Below, one piece after another: positions 43,601 to 54,925 of a stretch of DNA of 64,000 nt (its first letter is position 1; every line of letters starts with the position of its first letter). The position numbers and the translations under genes were made by a program. The notes beneath the pieces are model-generated. The model saw only the letters and a program-made list of their open reading frames with translations. It had not been told where the DNA came from and did not search any database. Source of the stretch: Oncomelania hupensis (taxonomy: Eukaryota > Mollusca > Gastropoda > Littorinimorpha > Pomatiopsidae); NCBI GenBank assembly GCA_036898135.1, contig CM072515.1, positions 18,325,937-18,389,936 of the forward strand, in the 5' to 3' direction.

Positions 43601-45204
43601 CAGAGGAAGCGGCCCAGACTTTCCCGCAATAAAAATGGATAATAAGGTGTCAAAAATCAAACATTTTTAAAAATCAATAGAATGCCTGAGTCCATGGACT
43701 AGTCTTTCATTTATATTCTCATCCCAAAGGAGTAAATATTAATATTATCAATATCATATTAAATTAAAGATGGATCATTTCAAAGAGAAATCGTGTGTTG
43801 GTTGTTTAAAACTTTTAAATAACAAAATAAATTCATAATAAAAAATGCATACTTATTAATATTACAAACTTTAAAAAGAGTTGCATCAAAATTTATTATC
43901 TGACATGAGGACCTAAGACACATTAGAATTAGAATAAGTAAATTAGATGCCGTTAGATTACTTTAATACCAGACAAAAATACTGTAAATTGTAATAATAA
44001 TAATACATGATGCTATCACTGTATCACGCTCTTTTTCTTCGATTGAACTCGAGGCACGCGAACTGAAGAGATCGCTATTACACTTACAGTTCTAAGTCAG
44101 AATAGAAATTGATACTTATTTTTCAAAATTTTAGATCAATTGACTGCATCCAATATTATTATTGAAGGGAGGGATGAAACCGAAGTATCAGGATAAAAAC
44201 CTCGATGTCCTGAAAAGTCGCATGTTGAAACCGTGACCTTCAGCATAGGAAACTAGCTTAGCTAACTATCAACTTAGCTAACAGGCCATCCTGTAGGATA
44301 TCTCTTTAAAATATAACAATTTATAGTATATTATTTTTCATACATTAAAATAATTGCATTACAAATTAATACACTGTCACGATAACACTTATAAAAGAAC
44401 ATATTTCTTTAGATCTCATTTTAGTGTCATTCACCTGGCCGTTGCGAGTCAGAATCATGGTATGACCGGGATCGGTGGTAGTCTTTGCCATGCCCTCGGT
44501 CATGAGTTGGCGATTCTGAATGATGAGAATGGTGATGGTGATGTGAGTGAGAATTGGGCGAGGATGAATGATGACCGTGGTGATCATGCGGAGACCCTCC
44601 AGTGCGATTCTTTAAACGCAACTGCTGGTTGAAAAGCCGGATGCCATCCATTACTTGAATGGCATAGGGCACAGACTCTGGGTGACTGAACTCAACAAAT
44701 GCATAGGATTTGTAGGAGCCGTCTTTATCTTTGGCCCTTGTCACTTTTTCCAGTGGACCTGCCTGTAGTGATCAGAAACAAACAAATTAATTAATTAACT
44801 AAAATTCAAAACGTAGGCCTATCACTCAACTGTATTCGACTCACATTAGAATCATTATACCACCACAATATTATCATTTGTTCAGCCTTGCAATTTATTA
44901 GCAAAATGACCCAAACTTAAGCAAATTATAATCGGCATTGTTTTTGCGTTCAGATTGATGATCAATGAGTTTTGATCAGTCGGATCAGCACGCCAACAAA
45001 AACTTGAAAAAGTGAAATTGGAGGTGATGAGAACAACCGTACAAACATATTGATCGTATTCATGATCGGTGACACACAAACACAGAAACACGTGCCAGGA
45101 CGTATGTTTCACCATTAACAGACCTGTAAGAAAAGCTCGTATAAATGATCTTCTGTCACTTGATTTGATAACCCTGCAACAAACAGGGTATTTTCGTCCG
45201 CCAT
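35700..45204 (-). CDS. RBM7: RBM7-like RNA-binding protein (NEXT complex subunit)
   Basis: Four minus-strand exons join in phase: 45204-45124, 44762-44435, 42234-42060 and 35886-35700, giving 256 residues (human RBM7 266). Residues 6-80 are one RRM, with RNP2 LFVAGL (7-12), RNP1 KSYAFVEF (45-52) and the RBM7/RBM11-type block SVPYAIQVMDGIRLFNQQLR. A histidine-rich linker (about 88-120) follows, then a Ser/Gly/Pro-rich part and a Gln/Arg/Met-rich C-terminus (MQQRMMRPQRWYSNQPQW). Human RBM7 binds pyrimidine-rich RNA and, with ZCCHC8 and MTR4, forms the nuclear exosome targeting complex that feeds unstable nuclear RNAs to the exosome. Intron 3 (6.2 kb) is full of transposons. RBM11 is the vertebrate paralogue; outside vertebrates RBM7 is the better name. 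Confidence 0.9.
36697..37491. mobile_element. Non-autonomous hAT-like element 2
   Basis: Starts CAGGGCTGA and ends TCAGCCCTG. ATTATA flanks both ends (36691-36696 and 37492-37497), a 6-bp target duplication. The 795 bp body is more GC-rich than the intron around it and has no transposase. It lies in RBM7 intron 3. Confidence 0.75.
37620..37700. repeat. (GA)n microsatellite
   Basis: Interrupted GAGA tract in RBM7 intron 3. Confidence 0.85.
37777..38104 (-). mobile_element. Tigger/pogo-like transposon remnant, right part
   Basis: The end CAGTGGAACCTCTCTACAAC follows a TA (37775-37776) and matches Tigger-type terminal repeats; a 17-bp unit containing TCTTTATAGAGAGGGG is repeated three times. 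On minus, 38104 back to about 37875 encodes a CENP-B-like helix-turn-helix segment (AKSLKVGKTQIQGIIRDKDD, WESGDNADRTRSKRRKTTYS), which stops abruptly at QEKAIM and runs into the terminal repeat. The catalytic domain is deleted. Confidence 0.82.
38105..39727. mobile_element. Probable solo LTR in the Tigger remnant
   Basis: 1623 bp beginning TGTCACGAAG and ending CGTCACA, flanked by AATGG (38100-38104 and 39728-39732). TG...CA ends with a 5-bp duplication fit an LTR. Removing it would leave the Tigger frame continuous. No gag or pol is visible inside. It is GC-richer than its surroundings. The first seven bases match those of the LTR at 2418, but the rest does not. Confidence 0.72.
39728..39817 (-). 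pseudogene. Tigger/pogo-like transposase N-terminus
   Basis: Minus frame beginning MMESTKKRKFLSLEDRVNVV and then NRHKKGETAI, the start of a CENP-B/Tigger transposase. It is cut by the LTR and continues at 38104. The upstream terminal repeat was not found. Confidence 0.8.
39868..40090 (+). mobile_element. tRNA-derived SINE
   Basis: tRNA-like head with A box (GTAGCTCAGTTGGTAAGAGC) and B box (GGCTCGAATCCC). The presumed acceptor arms do not pair, so this is a SINE head and not a working tRNA gene. Confidence 0.65.
40091..42059. other. RBM7 intron 3, remaining part
   Basis: GC-richer than average, with a TATATATATAAG stretch near 40297, a ~49-bp imperfect tandem duplication (40737-40785 and 40795-40843) and no open frame I trust. 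It could be part of an uncharacterised element. Confidence 0.4.
42060..42234 (-). CDS. RBM7: RBM7-like exon 3
   Basis: 175 bp; the acceptor CACTAG completes a Gly codon and the donor is GTACGA. Reads QGAQKPGLGRSASDEKKGPN and further Ser/Gly/Pro-rich residues to FEDR. No known fold, as in other RBM7 linkers. Confidence 0.82.
43335..43560 (+). mobile_element. tRNA-derived SINE, GGCGCCTGACAGGTGTG family, copy 1
   Basis: Shares a ~110 bp tRNA-like head (CACAAGCCAGA, CCAATGGCGCCTGACAGGTG) with 56085-56290 and the minus strand of 58590-58915. Upstream, 43135-43240 carries another short repeat resembling those at 32810 and 51100. Confidence 0.7.
44135..44290 (-). mobile_element. tRNA-derived SINE, diverged
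   Basis: Resembles 49005-49200 over its length (CATCCAA...ATTATTGAAGGGAGGGA, CATAGGAAAC) but is older. Confidence 0.55.
44435..44762 (-). CDS. RBM7: RBM7-like exon 2 (most of the RRM and His-rich linker)
   Basis: 328 bp, acceptor CACTACAG, donor GTGAAT. Begins AGPLEKVTRAKDKDGSYKSY in phase 0, carries RNP1 and the RRM C-terminal half, then a run of His and Ser (HDHHGHHSSSPNSHSHHHHH) and an RS-like tail. Confidence 0.9.
45124..45204 (-). CDS. RBM7: RBM7-like exon 1
   Basis: ATG at 45204-45202; 27 codons beginning MADENTLFVAGLSNQVTEDH, with RNP2, ending in phase 0 at donor GTCTGT. An in-frame position and the RBM7-like N-terminus support this start. Confidence 0.88.
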
Positions 45205-45330
45205 TTTAACTCGAGCTATCAGTGTGAGTCTAAATATGGCCTAACATAATGTACCAATCCATTTATGAATTTACTATTTGAGAATAACGAGAAGTGCGCG
45301 GATCAACGGAACACGATTTTATAACTTCAG

Positions 45331-45382
45331 TAATAATAATGATGATGATAATGATGATGATGATGACGACGACGACGACGAC

Positions 45383-45475
<93 letters not shown>

Positions 45476-45477
45476 CA
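45331..45477. repeat. (GAT)n microsatellite next to RBM7 start
   Basis: About 147 bp of GAT/GAC units ending ~127 bp upstream of the RBM7 ATG, so in its promoter or 5' UTR. Confidence 0.95.
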
Positions 45478-45773
45478 ATGTCCATAATTCTGTTTGTTTT
45501 ACTAAATGTCATCTCAAAAGGAATGGAACCTATAGGTGCGGAATCTGAGAACCTCGAAAAAAGGTTGATGAACTTTCCATGAACTTTCCAATTAAGACAG
45601 GCCATTTAGTGTGTGAGTTTTTATGTTCCGGTAGTGTAAGTAAGTTAATTAGCAGTCCGGTCAGTTCGTAGGGTCGTCGCTCTGGACTTCACTTTTTTGT
45701 TCAAAACACAATTGTTGCCTTACTTCAAGAATAATTGAACCCAAGTTCATCAGTTTTACTTTGCTGATACTTT

Positions 45774-45978
45774 TAACTACTGCTAGGTATGTTGGATTAT
45801 TCGTATTTGTTCTTTAACTACTGCTAGGTATGTTGGATTATTCGTATTTGTTCTTTAACTACTGCTAGGTATGTTGGATTATTCGTATTTGTTCTTTAAC
45901 TACTGCTAGGTATGTTGGATTATTCGTATTTGTTTTTTAACTACTGCTAGGTATGTTGGATTATTCATATTTGTTCTT
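45774..45978. repeat. 41-bp minisatellite, five copies
   Basis: Units start TAACTACTGCTAGGTATG at 45774, 45815, 45856, 45897 and 45938 and are almost identical. It lies about 570 bp upstream of the RBM7 start codon. Confidence 0.95.
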
Positions 45979-46462
45979 TCTCAAAGGTTAAGGTCATTTT
46001 GCTTAACCATTTTCTAAACACGTTTTGCGCTGTATCTAAACATGGTGTCAGGTCACTCTCCTCCTCCCCTTCCCCACTTCCCCGACCGTCTCTTCCTCTC
46101 CAGACATTTTCCCCGGTCTTTTCCTCCCCAGTCGTTTCCCCCGCATAGCCCACATCCTCCCGGGCTACCTTCCCCCCCCCCTACCCCGTGACCCTTTCCC
46201 CCCTGCGGTCACTTCCCCCTTGTATTACTTTCCCCCCCCCCTACCCCCAAGAGATATTTATTTACTTATTTTTATTCATTCATTTATTTATTATCATCCC
46301 ATCCCAGTTTATTATATCTTTTAGTAAAAGATTGATAAGTTTTCTTAATGACTTGTACTGTTGTATAAATGCAAGAAATTAATGAAATGTGATATACTCT
46401 TATAGAGTGACTTGTATATATGTGTAACTTAATGTGAATTGATGAGATGTAATTGTGCGTAC
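45979..46462. other. Non-coding stretch with C-rich tracts
   Basis: Pyrimidine-rich, with C runs at 46170-46245. No gene seen. Confidence 0.45.
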
Positions 46463-46645
46463 CTTTACATGCACAGCTGCTTTGCATTTGATGTCGTATC
46501 TGTCGGTGTTGTTAGTATCTTTTGGTAGTGGAAAAGAGAATCTGCTGTGTTCTGTCATCGGTTTGCCTTTCGATGACGTCAAAACACTAGACCTGATTCC
46601 ACCATTCATTTTAGTTGTTGCGCTTGCTTCCACTATCTCAATAAT
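46463..46645 (-). CDS. Isolated exon of an unidentified minus-strand gene
   Basis: A 183-bp open block between acceptor TTACTTTAG and donor GTACGC, phase 0 at both ends, 61 codons. It reads IIEIVEASATTKMNGGIRSS and later TEHSRFSFPLPKD, then DRYDIKCKAAVHVK. Composition and splice signals look like a real internal exon. I do not recognise the fold. No partner exons were found on either side in the window, so they may be far away, or this may be a relic. Confidence 0.5.
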
Positions 46646-46914
46646 CTAAAGTAACGTTGTAAGTGCACATTTATTTTATAACAAACTTTTTTATTTTCGA
46701 AAACATGCATGCAAATATTATATTTTTCCATTGACATTAAAAAAAAAAAAAGAATATTACAATATAGAAGGAAGGATTCCCACTTCCTTATGTCACATAC
46801 AAGCTGTTAAGACAAATATCCTACACTTCGGATTTGCACAGCTTTCGTATTAGACTCTATAGCATACATATTTGTTTTTAATATTTTGTGATAGAAAAGG
46901 GGCAAAAAACTGAG

Positions 46915-46915
<1 letters not shown>

Positions 46916-47009
<94 letters not shown>
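46916..47009. repeat. (GA)n microsatellite
   Basis: About 94 bp of GAGA with few interruptions. Confidence 0.95.
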
Positions 47010-47010
<1 letters not shown>

Positions 47011-47159
47011 ATCATGGGTCATCATTTTACAAATTATACAAAACCAGAATTAGTTGGCAGCAAAACGTACATATATTATATATACATGTTACTGTAAGGT
47101 ATAAGCACTTATCTGCCGTCAATCAGTGGTAAGTTTGGGTGCCATGCATGTACACCTAA

Positions 47160-48265
47160 GCCATATTATGTTTTTCTACTTCATATCAACTTTTCAGCAC
47201 AGCTGTAAAGGACCTGTAAAGTGGAATCTTTTTCTCCAGTTTGCATTTGTAAATAAATGATTTTGATAATAAAATTAACAAGTCTAATATTGTGTCCGTT
47301 CTTATATTTCTGTCACAGCCAAATATTACGAGATGTTCTCTGAAGTGGAACGCAACAGCATTATAACACTTAGAATTTAAGGCTGTTTCACATTCAGTCC
47401 AAACCGTTTGTGCGAAAGGACACTTAAAGAAAAGGTGGTGCATGTTTTCCCTTTTACCTTCACAAAAGGTACAATTAATACCCTGTTCTACTCCAATGCA
47501 AGGTAATATTATATTGGTTCCTATTATTCTATGAATTATTCTAATTTTCATCCACTTCAATTTGATTTATCTAATTTCTTGTATTTTCTTAATATTATTT
47601 TCCATTCTACTTTGCGCCCTATTCTCCCGTCCCAGTTTTTACAACAATTTGGTTTTACTTCATCTTTAATTCTCTCATAAAATCTCCTCGGACCTCTCGT
47701 AGTTGTACCTAGAAGTCTCAACACTTTACTATTGTTATAATAAACAACGTTAGTGGTAACTAGTTGAAGTCCACTCCGGCGAACATATTTCTTAACAGCC
47801 TCTACACAACCATAAGAAATTAGTAGTAATTCTATATTTTTCAACAAAAGCTTCAAAACTTAAGAAATTGCAATTGTCATTCAACAAACTTCCAACACAT
47901 ATTGCACGTTTTTCATTCCAATCTGGAAAGTACGTTGTTATCGCTTCAACTAAAGTATTATTATTACAAAATAATGGCTCCGAATAAATTTCCTCAACGC
48001 AGTCAAGTCTAAATTTATCTCCCAGAATTTCATACGCCCTAAGAACGTCATACCAGAAATGGTTAATATTTTTTTCAATACACAATTTGTTACCAAGATT
48101 ATTAATTAACATCACCTTTTTATTTACAATTTCAATTATATTTTTCCATTTATGCTTAGTCTTCATCAGCTTTCTGATCCAAGGTATTTTTAATGCGTTC
48201 ATATAATGGCGTACATCTGGGATACCAATACCTCCATCAGAGATACTTTTAATTGAGGACTATAT
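47160..48265 (-). mobile_element. LINE 3' end (zinc-finger RVT type)
   Basis: Minus frames at 47792-48202, 47557-47856 and 47186-47560 encode the C-terminal region of a non-LTR retrotransposon. The clearest part is CTFCEGKRENMHHLFFKCPF followed by AQTVW, the Cys/His motif (C-x2-C...H-x4/5-C) found after the reverse transcriptase in L1/I-like and Tx1-like elements. Two frameshifts separate the frames, so this copy is dead. It differs from the RTE and B families in this window. Confidence 0.75.
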
Positions 48266-49004
48266 TTTGTTAACTGACGTTGTAACCATATCTTGTACAT
48301 TATCTTATCTCATGGATGAAATAGGGCTAGGATAGAGTATTAATGGAATGAAAGACAGATTGTGAAAAAAGAGTGAATGCTATTTTGTGTCACCTGGAAA
48401 TATGCGCACGGTGTAGGTTACTTTTGTTTTTCACTGTGGTGATTCTGGATTCTGTTCATGACAGACACGGTAATTTGAATATTTATATTTTATTATTTAC
48501 TTGCTGGAAATATAATATTGAAACTAATGTTGTAAATGCATAAAATAGTTTCATAAATTGATAAATGTAATTGTCTGTTAGACCGGGAATGTGATTGCTT
48601 CAGAGAGAGATACAATCATATTATATTTCGGCTATTTATTATTTTATTACTCTAGGACTTATAATTTTCTTGAAGATAGCTTTCTTGAATTCCGCTTTAA
48701 TTATTATTCTACTACATTGAGTGAGAAAGAAGAGAACCATAAAATTAGCAAAACGTATATTGGTGTTGTGTTCCAACTGTTGTGTATTTTACGTCTTCAG
48801 TGTTTCAGGTTTATCTCTCTGTCTCCACTTGTGTAATTGTATAAGAAAGGCCTTTTGATGAATGCGTGTATACGTGAAATTGGAACATTAAAAAATGTTT
48901 ACAAACTAATATCAAGTTTGTAGGAATCTTCTGAGAATAAAGCTAAGTATTTTATAACATGCACGAGAAGTTTATGACATTGCGGTTAAATGAAATTTGA
49001 AATT
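48266..49004. other. AT-rich intergenic stretch
   Basis: No gene or repeat recognised. Confidence 0.4.
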
Positions 49005-49200
49005 TTAGACAGACTGCATCCAAAATCATTATTGAAGGGAGGGAGGGAGGAAACCTGAGTGCCCACAGAAGACTTTCGTTGATCAGAAAAGTTTCGTGCC
49101 AAAGGCAGACAAGTTTGTCCCCTGCGGGAATGGAACCCGCGACCTCCGGCATAGGAAACCGGCGACCAACCAACTGCTCCATCCCACCCGGTGATCATAG
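49005..49200 (-). mobile_element. tRNA-derived SINE
   Basis: On minus the head begins near 49195 (CCGGGTGGGATGGAGCAGTT) with a good B box (GCGGGTTCCATTCCCGC). The body ends in the GGGAGGGAGG-containing tail shared with 44135-44290. Confidence 0.72.
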
Positions 49201-50052
49201 CGGGAATAATAAATAATATAACAAACAATGGACTTGGTCAATATGCTCAGTCGCAGCAGCTGCTTTCAGACTTTCAAATTTGATTGGTGTTTAAGACCGT
49301 TTGAAGGAAAACAATTATGAGTTGTGAATAAAATGACGTAAAACGTTAATGATCTTTGTCGACACGTTTCCTCGAGTGTTTGCATTTCAAGGGTGCGGTA
49401 CTTGTGCATGTTGTGTTGATTTTAAAATAAGGCATTGCTGCACTTTGCTTCTGTGATGTTAGTATAAAAGAGAAGTAACGCCCACATTCTTCCCGCTTTT
49501 GTTCAATTATTGACATTTAACATTTACACATACAATTTTGATATAATGCCGTTCACGGCTAAAAGTTGGCTACCTTTAAAGCTCGGCAATTAAGAGTAAA
49601 CGAACACTGCTTAATTTGGAGACTACAGCTGTCCCTTTTTTTAAAGAGGAAAAGTTAGTGCTACTTCTGACAGGGTTGCTTGGTTACTGCTACGAAATAC
49701 GTAGCATATTCAGTGATTAACAGGAAGAGGGAGAATTAATTCATCACTAAATTTTGTGTTTGTGATAATAAAATATAAAACAATCGAATACAAGTTGTTA
49801 ATAACCGGTCGACCGCAGACTGATTGACAGGAAAAATAAGGGTGGGTGGGGAGAAGGAAAAGAAAATTTTATAAAACCCTTCCCTGTTCGTAAAGGAAGG
49901 TTTCTTTGAGAAAGATGTACAAAGTTTAATCAATTGTCCCTACCAGGATGATCGTTTAGATGTGCGAAATCGCTGTTTGTTTGGCCATCAAGGACGCTTT
50001 TTAATTATTTGTACAACATCGCGGTGTGTTTGTTGGTGCTATACCTGGCGCT
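49201..50052 (+). promoter_or_regulatory. Upstream region of GT92 gene
   Basis: Should contain the promoter and 5' UTR of the gene starting at 50053. No TATA box could be assigned with confidence. Confidence 0.35.
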
Positions 50053-50876
50053 ATGCCTTCAGCTTCAGAATTTGGCACCAGAACAACGCAAGGCCGTATT
50101 GGAAATAAATATCATAATCTTCAGTTTCGAGAGAGTGTCCGAGGAAGGTCTAGTAGCCAGGCAGTGTTGAGCATAAAGGTGCGCATTAGCAGGTGGATGT
50201 TTTTGTTGCTGGTGGCAAACTCCTTGTGTTTAGTTCTGTACTACATGCGCCTCTACAAGTTTCCAGAGCCATACAAATGGGGTGTTCGCCCTCCGTCAGT
50301 GATTAAATATCCCTATCTTCATCTCACTCATGATGAAGCTGGCCATCTTAATAAGAAAAACTTGTCACATGCGCGGACTGGTCCTCAGGACAAAAAGCTT
50401 CACGATGATTCCGTAAATAATACAACAACAGCACCAAGCAAGACACGATTACATGCCCCAACGATAACACTGGGTGTCCAGTCAAACTTTTCATGTGATG
50501 AATGTGCCACGTTAAGTTCTAGAGGCCATATGATAGACAGTTTGGACAGAGAGAAGAGAAACATGGCTTTCCTAAAACCTTTGGGATTTTTGTCGTCTAT
50601 GCAATCGAATTCGTCTTTCCTGCTAATTGCTCGCTACATCCACGCCTACTCCGCTTTTTACGACGACGTCCTCTATCCTTTCGTTGTCACCATCATCGGC
50701 ATTGCCCACCTGCCTAAAGTACCCAAGTTCGTCAACTGTCGTTACCTGCTGCCGCCAACTTGGAAACCACTGTCAGAGTCAACTGCCGCCAAGGTCAATG
50801 TCGTGAAGTCTGGAGGATCTCGGTGGCTGGAAACTATAGGATGGACAAGGAAGCTTCCAGAGGCTCATCAGCAACG
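50053..50876 (+). CDS. GT92 exon 1 (cytoplasmic tail, membrane anchor, stem)
   Basis: 275 codons, last one split (CG|A, Arg) at donor GTAAGG. Contains the membrane anchor and the first luminal block, SAFYDDVLYPFVVTIIGIAH and CRYLLPPTWK. Confidence 0.85.
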
Positions 50877-51798
50877 GTAAGGACGGATTGACTTTCAGTC
50901 CATTATAAAATGGAAGGGTTGTAGTAGGCGTGGGACAGATACTGAATAGCAAGGAAACAACACTGGCATAGGCCTACTTCCTGTACATACTCACGCGCGC
51001 GCACACACACACACATACACCACATACACTACATACTTTATGCATACACTACACACAGTTTATATACTATTTTTTATTTTATTTAATCGTTCTTATTTAG
51101 CGCTTTTCCAGCTTAAGGATTTAACTCAAAAGCCCAAGGCGCCCACTTGCAGCCTTTCGGCGCACAGTTTGATTCCCAGACGAGCACAGACTAAACCTCG
51201 ATTTATACTCTCCACACGTACACTTCACACGCACCTTTCCGTCAGGTTCCTATTTTTCTTCTGATTTCTGGTGACTTCTGATTGCAGATTCGGCGCTGTA
51301 TTAATTCAGTGCCATGTAGATCCGAACTTTCCTAACCCACCTTCTGTAGCTGTGGTGCCGTTTATGTATATTAACTCAACATATCGAGTGCCAGATGATT
51401 CTTTCGTGCCAATTATTTTGCCTGTGACCTACCACGACCACCAGAAAAAGAGCCACGGCCAAGTACTGCAGGAATTTGAGAACTGCAATACACCTCCGAA
51501 CCAGCCAAACCGGAAACAGCAAGGGGGACAGCGAGCTAATTCATCCGATTTAGCTTACCAGAAGACGCTTCAGCAGCAAAAGCAGAAGCTGTGCATAAAC
51601 ACATCTGCAGAGCAGCCACAGCAACATCCGCAGTTAGTTGACAACCTGAAAACTCGGCACAGACTGACGGAGAAAACCCGAAAAATTGTACCTCAGTCCA
51701 ATATTTCTTACAAATGGCAGCTGACCGCCTGTGTGTCACCTCTGCACAGCGGATATGGTAATTGGAGACAAGTAAGCTAAACACACTGATGATGATGG

Positions 51799-51857
<59 letters not shown>

Positions 51858-53750
51858 ATTATTATTATTATTATTATGCCGGTGGTGGTGATGGCGGTGG
51901 TCAGGATGAAGTGGTGGCCGTGGCCGGTGTTGGTCGCGATGGTGGTTGTTGTGATGATAACCTGGAGAAGATACGCTTATCTTACAAAGGGAGTAAGACT
52001 TGTAGATAGATGGGGCGTTAAGCTACTTCTATCAGACGTTCTTTACCCAAATTCCAAAGCGATGTGAGAGACTAAATCACGGTGCTTGGTCACATAAAAA
52101 TTTATATTTGTTCTCGGGTTTTAATTTATCATTGGCTCACTTTAACAAATGCTTTTTACTAATCAAAGCACTAGTTTACTTGGTATCAAGAGAAGAAGAG
52201 CTAGTGGACACACATTACAAATAGAATGACCCCAGTCGTATGTATGTGATTTCAACTTTTATATGTTCAACACAAATTCTAACATGGCTTTAATTAAATG
52301 TAAATTAATAACTATAACTGTGCAATGTGCTGGGTAATTTCTTTAGCAGTTCTTCTTCATCACTTGCTAAGCATTCCTATATCTATGTTTGGATGGCCTA
52401 TTAGTGTTTTTCCGAGAATTGGTTGACATCAGTTGCAATTGAGAGGGACTTAGCTGTGTGTGCCTGAGTCCGGTGGTCACTTTGAGGGAGTCTGGTCACT
52501 CTCAGGATGATCGGGCGAGTCTGGTAACTGTGGGGCCGGACGTGGCGAGGTAGATTGGTAGGTTGATCTCCTTTTCCACAGGAGCAAGCATGCGCTGACT
52601 CCACAAACTGTCCAAGAGCTGAACTGTAAAATCCAGAACTCTGGCCTCAATATTCCATTCAGATATTGGTATGTGGTGCCCTCTGCAAGGAGTCTATAGC
52701 ATCAGACACCTGCCGAGTTTCCCATATGCACACTACTATATCCGAATCTTAAGGCTAAGATATATCGAACACTATGCACAACATGTCAGAACCAATAATC
52801 GGTGTCTGTATATACATATAACATATATGAACATATTAATACATGGCAATCAATATAGTATATAAACATGTAAGTACTAGAAACTACTAGTGTTAACTTA
52901 CTTGTAGTCTCTGGGAATCGTGAAACCGTCTCTAGTCTATCACTCTATTGGTAATGGCTGAGGATATTGTTCACTTCAGTACGCTCCTGTTTTGACCCTC
53001 TCGGCTCCAAGCTTCGCGTGTGACAGTACCCGGTAAATGTGGGAGGTCCAAGGGATATGCAGGGGTCTCTACGTCATCTCCGTCCTCTCATCTGGTTTTT
53101 GCGAACATGTGAATCTTTTCTAGAACGTCTTTGTTCTCTAGTCCTGTTTCGGGGACACTATCGGTTACGTCTCAACTTCGTGAGTCAGAGGAGAAACAGG
53201 GTAGATCTTAGAGTGATATGACTCGCGTGGCTAACTAGCGGTCAAGTGACATCGGTCAGCTAGTCTGAGTGTTAACTTACATTCCGCATAGCGAGTTCTG
53301 CTTGATGGTAACTGGAGTTACCGTTTCAAGGAGGTTAATTTAACATCTGCGAACCTTCCCTTTAGAGAGCTGGTAAATTAACGTCAGGTTTTGTTCAATA
53401 CTATCTGTTTATCTCTAAGTTGAGTTACCACATCTTTGTCGTCAACGTCTGATATTACAGTTGTGGTCATAATTTTTTTTTCACACGTACTTTTTGAATT
53501 TATTCGAATGAACGTACTTTACAGACAAATACAGGGTATCGAAGTAATTTCATTGTGACATAATTAGATTATAGCTCAAGTCTTTGCATTAAAAAAAAAG
53601 TTTTTGTGATACCTCGAAGTGGTGGTAGTGGTCGGTGTTGTTGGTGTTTAGGTGGTGATGGGTGCGGTGGCGGAGGTGTTAAGATGGTAGTGATGATGCT
53701 GCCGATGTGATGATGATGGTCATGATGATGGTTGTGGTAAGGATGGAGAT

Positions 53751-53804
<54 letters not shown>

Positions 53805-54866
53805 CGACGACGACGACGAGGAGGAGCATTGAGGAGCATGGGAGATGCATGAGATAAAATAAATTCAATCTTTTATTTAATTTTTTTTACACATTTTAGA
53901 TTATATTAGATGTAATTATTATAAAAGATAAAAAATGTGTTCTGTATTCAATTAATGATATCCCAATCCTCTTCTTACTCCAAAACATCATGTAGTTTTC
54001 GTAATCAGATTTGTGTGGACACAACAGGTCATAGAAACTTTAGAGTTGGGCAGGATACTGGGTGTGGAACACGTCATTGTCTACGTCAATAACGTCAGCG
54101 CGAGCGTGGCTCACGTGCTGAAGCATTATGTTACATCCGGTCAGGCGGAGGTGCTGCACTGGTTTCATCCCCCCATACCTGTCCACTATTATGGACAAGT
54201 GGCCGCCCTGAACGACTGCCTTTATCGCTTACGGTATCGCGCCAGGTAACTTCATAAGCCTTCTATAGTTCCATATTGTTTAGTTTGATATCAGATAGGA
54301 ACGGTAACTCATAATTATATCTACAAAAATTATCTATCCCGTCGAAAAGTTTTCATTGAAATGCATGTTGTCTATAAGGAACCGTTATCTGGTGTGTTCT
54401 AGCTGGTTCTCTTAATCTGGTGTTTTCTATCTGGTTCTCTTAATGTATGTATAGTGTGTTCTGTCCCCTGCTCGTCGTGCCAAAACTAGTAATATGCTCT
54501 AAAAATGTGCATGCCTTGACTTACAAAATAAACATGAATGTTTATGGGTTGTTGCTAGATGGGTGATGACCACGGATATAGACGAGATGATTGTACCTCG
54601 GAATAGCGGTAGCCTGCTGACCGTTCTGAAGCAAACGTATGAGAACGCCGGACAGAATGCGACCAGTATTGGTGCCTTCTATGCCCACAACGTCTTTTTT
54701 CCAGTGTACCAGCAGAATCAAACGCGAGCAGGTTTCAACAGTTTGTGTGTGTGTGTGTGTATGTGTGTGTGAGTGTGTGTGTGTGTGCGTTTGTGAGTGT
54801 GCGCGTGTGTGTGTTTAAAATTCGGTTGTGGAGGGATGAGGGAGGGAGAGGAAAGAAAGCAATGGG

Positions 54867-54925
<59 letters not shown>

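Larger units (their letters stand above)
42235..44434 (-). other. RBM7 intron 2 with SINEs
   Basis: AT-rich, with repeats at 43135-43560 and 44135-44290 and nothing coding. Confidence 0.6.

Noticed and set aside
45278..45487. Poly-Asp, poly-Met and poly-His frames over the GAT tract
   Set aside because: Microsatellite translation in three frames, with no flanking gene in those frames.
51762..52067. Open frame overlapping the end of GT92 exon 2 (poly-Met, then hydrophobic)
   Set aside because: It reads the GAT microsatellite in the intron; the donor at 51772 and phase with exon 3 place the region in the intron.
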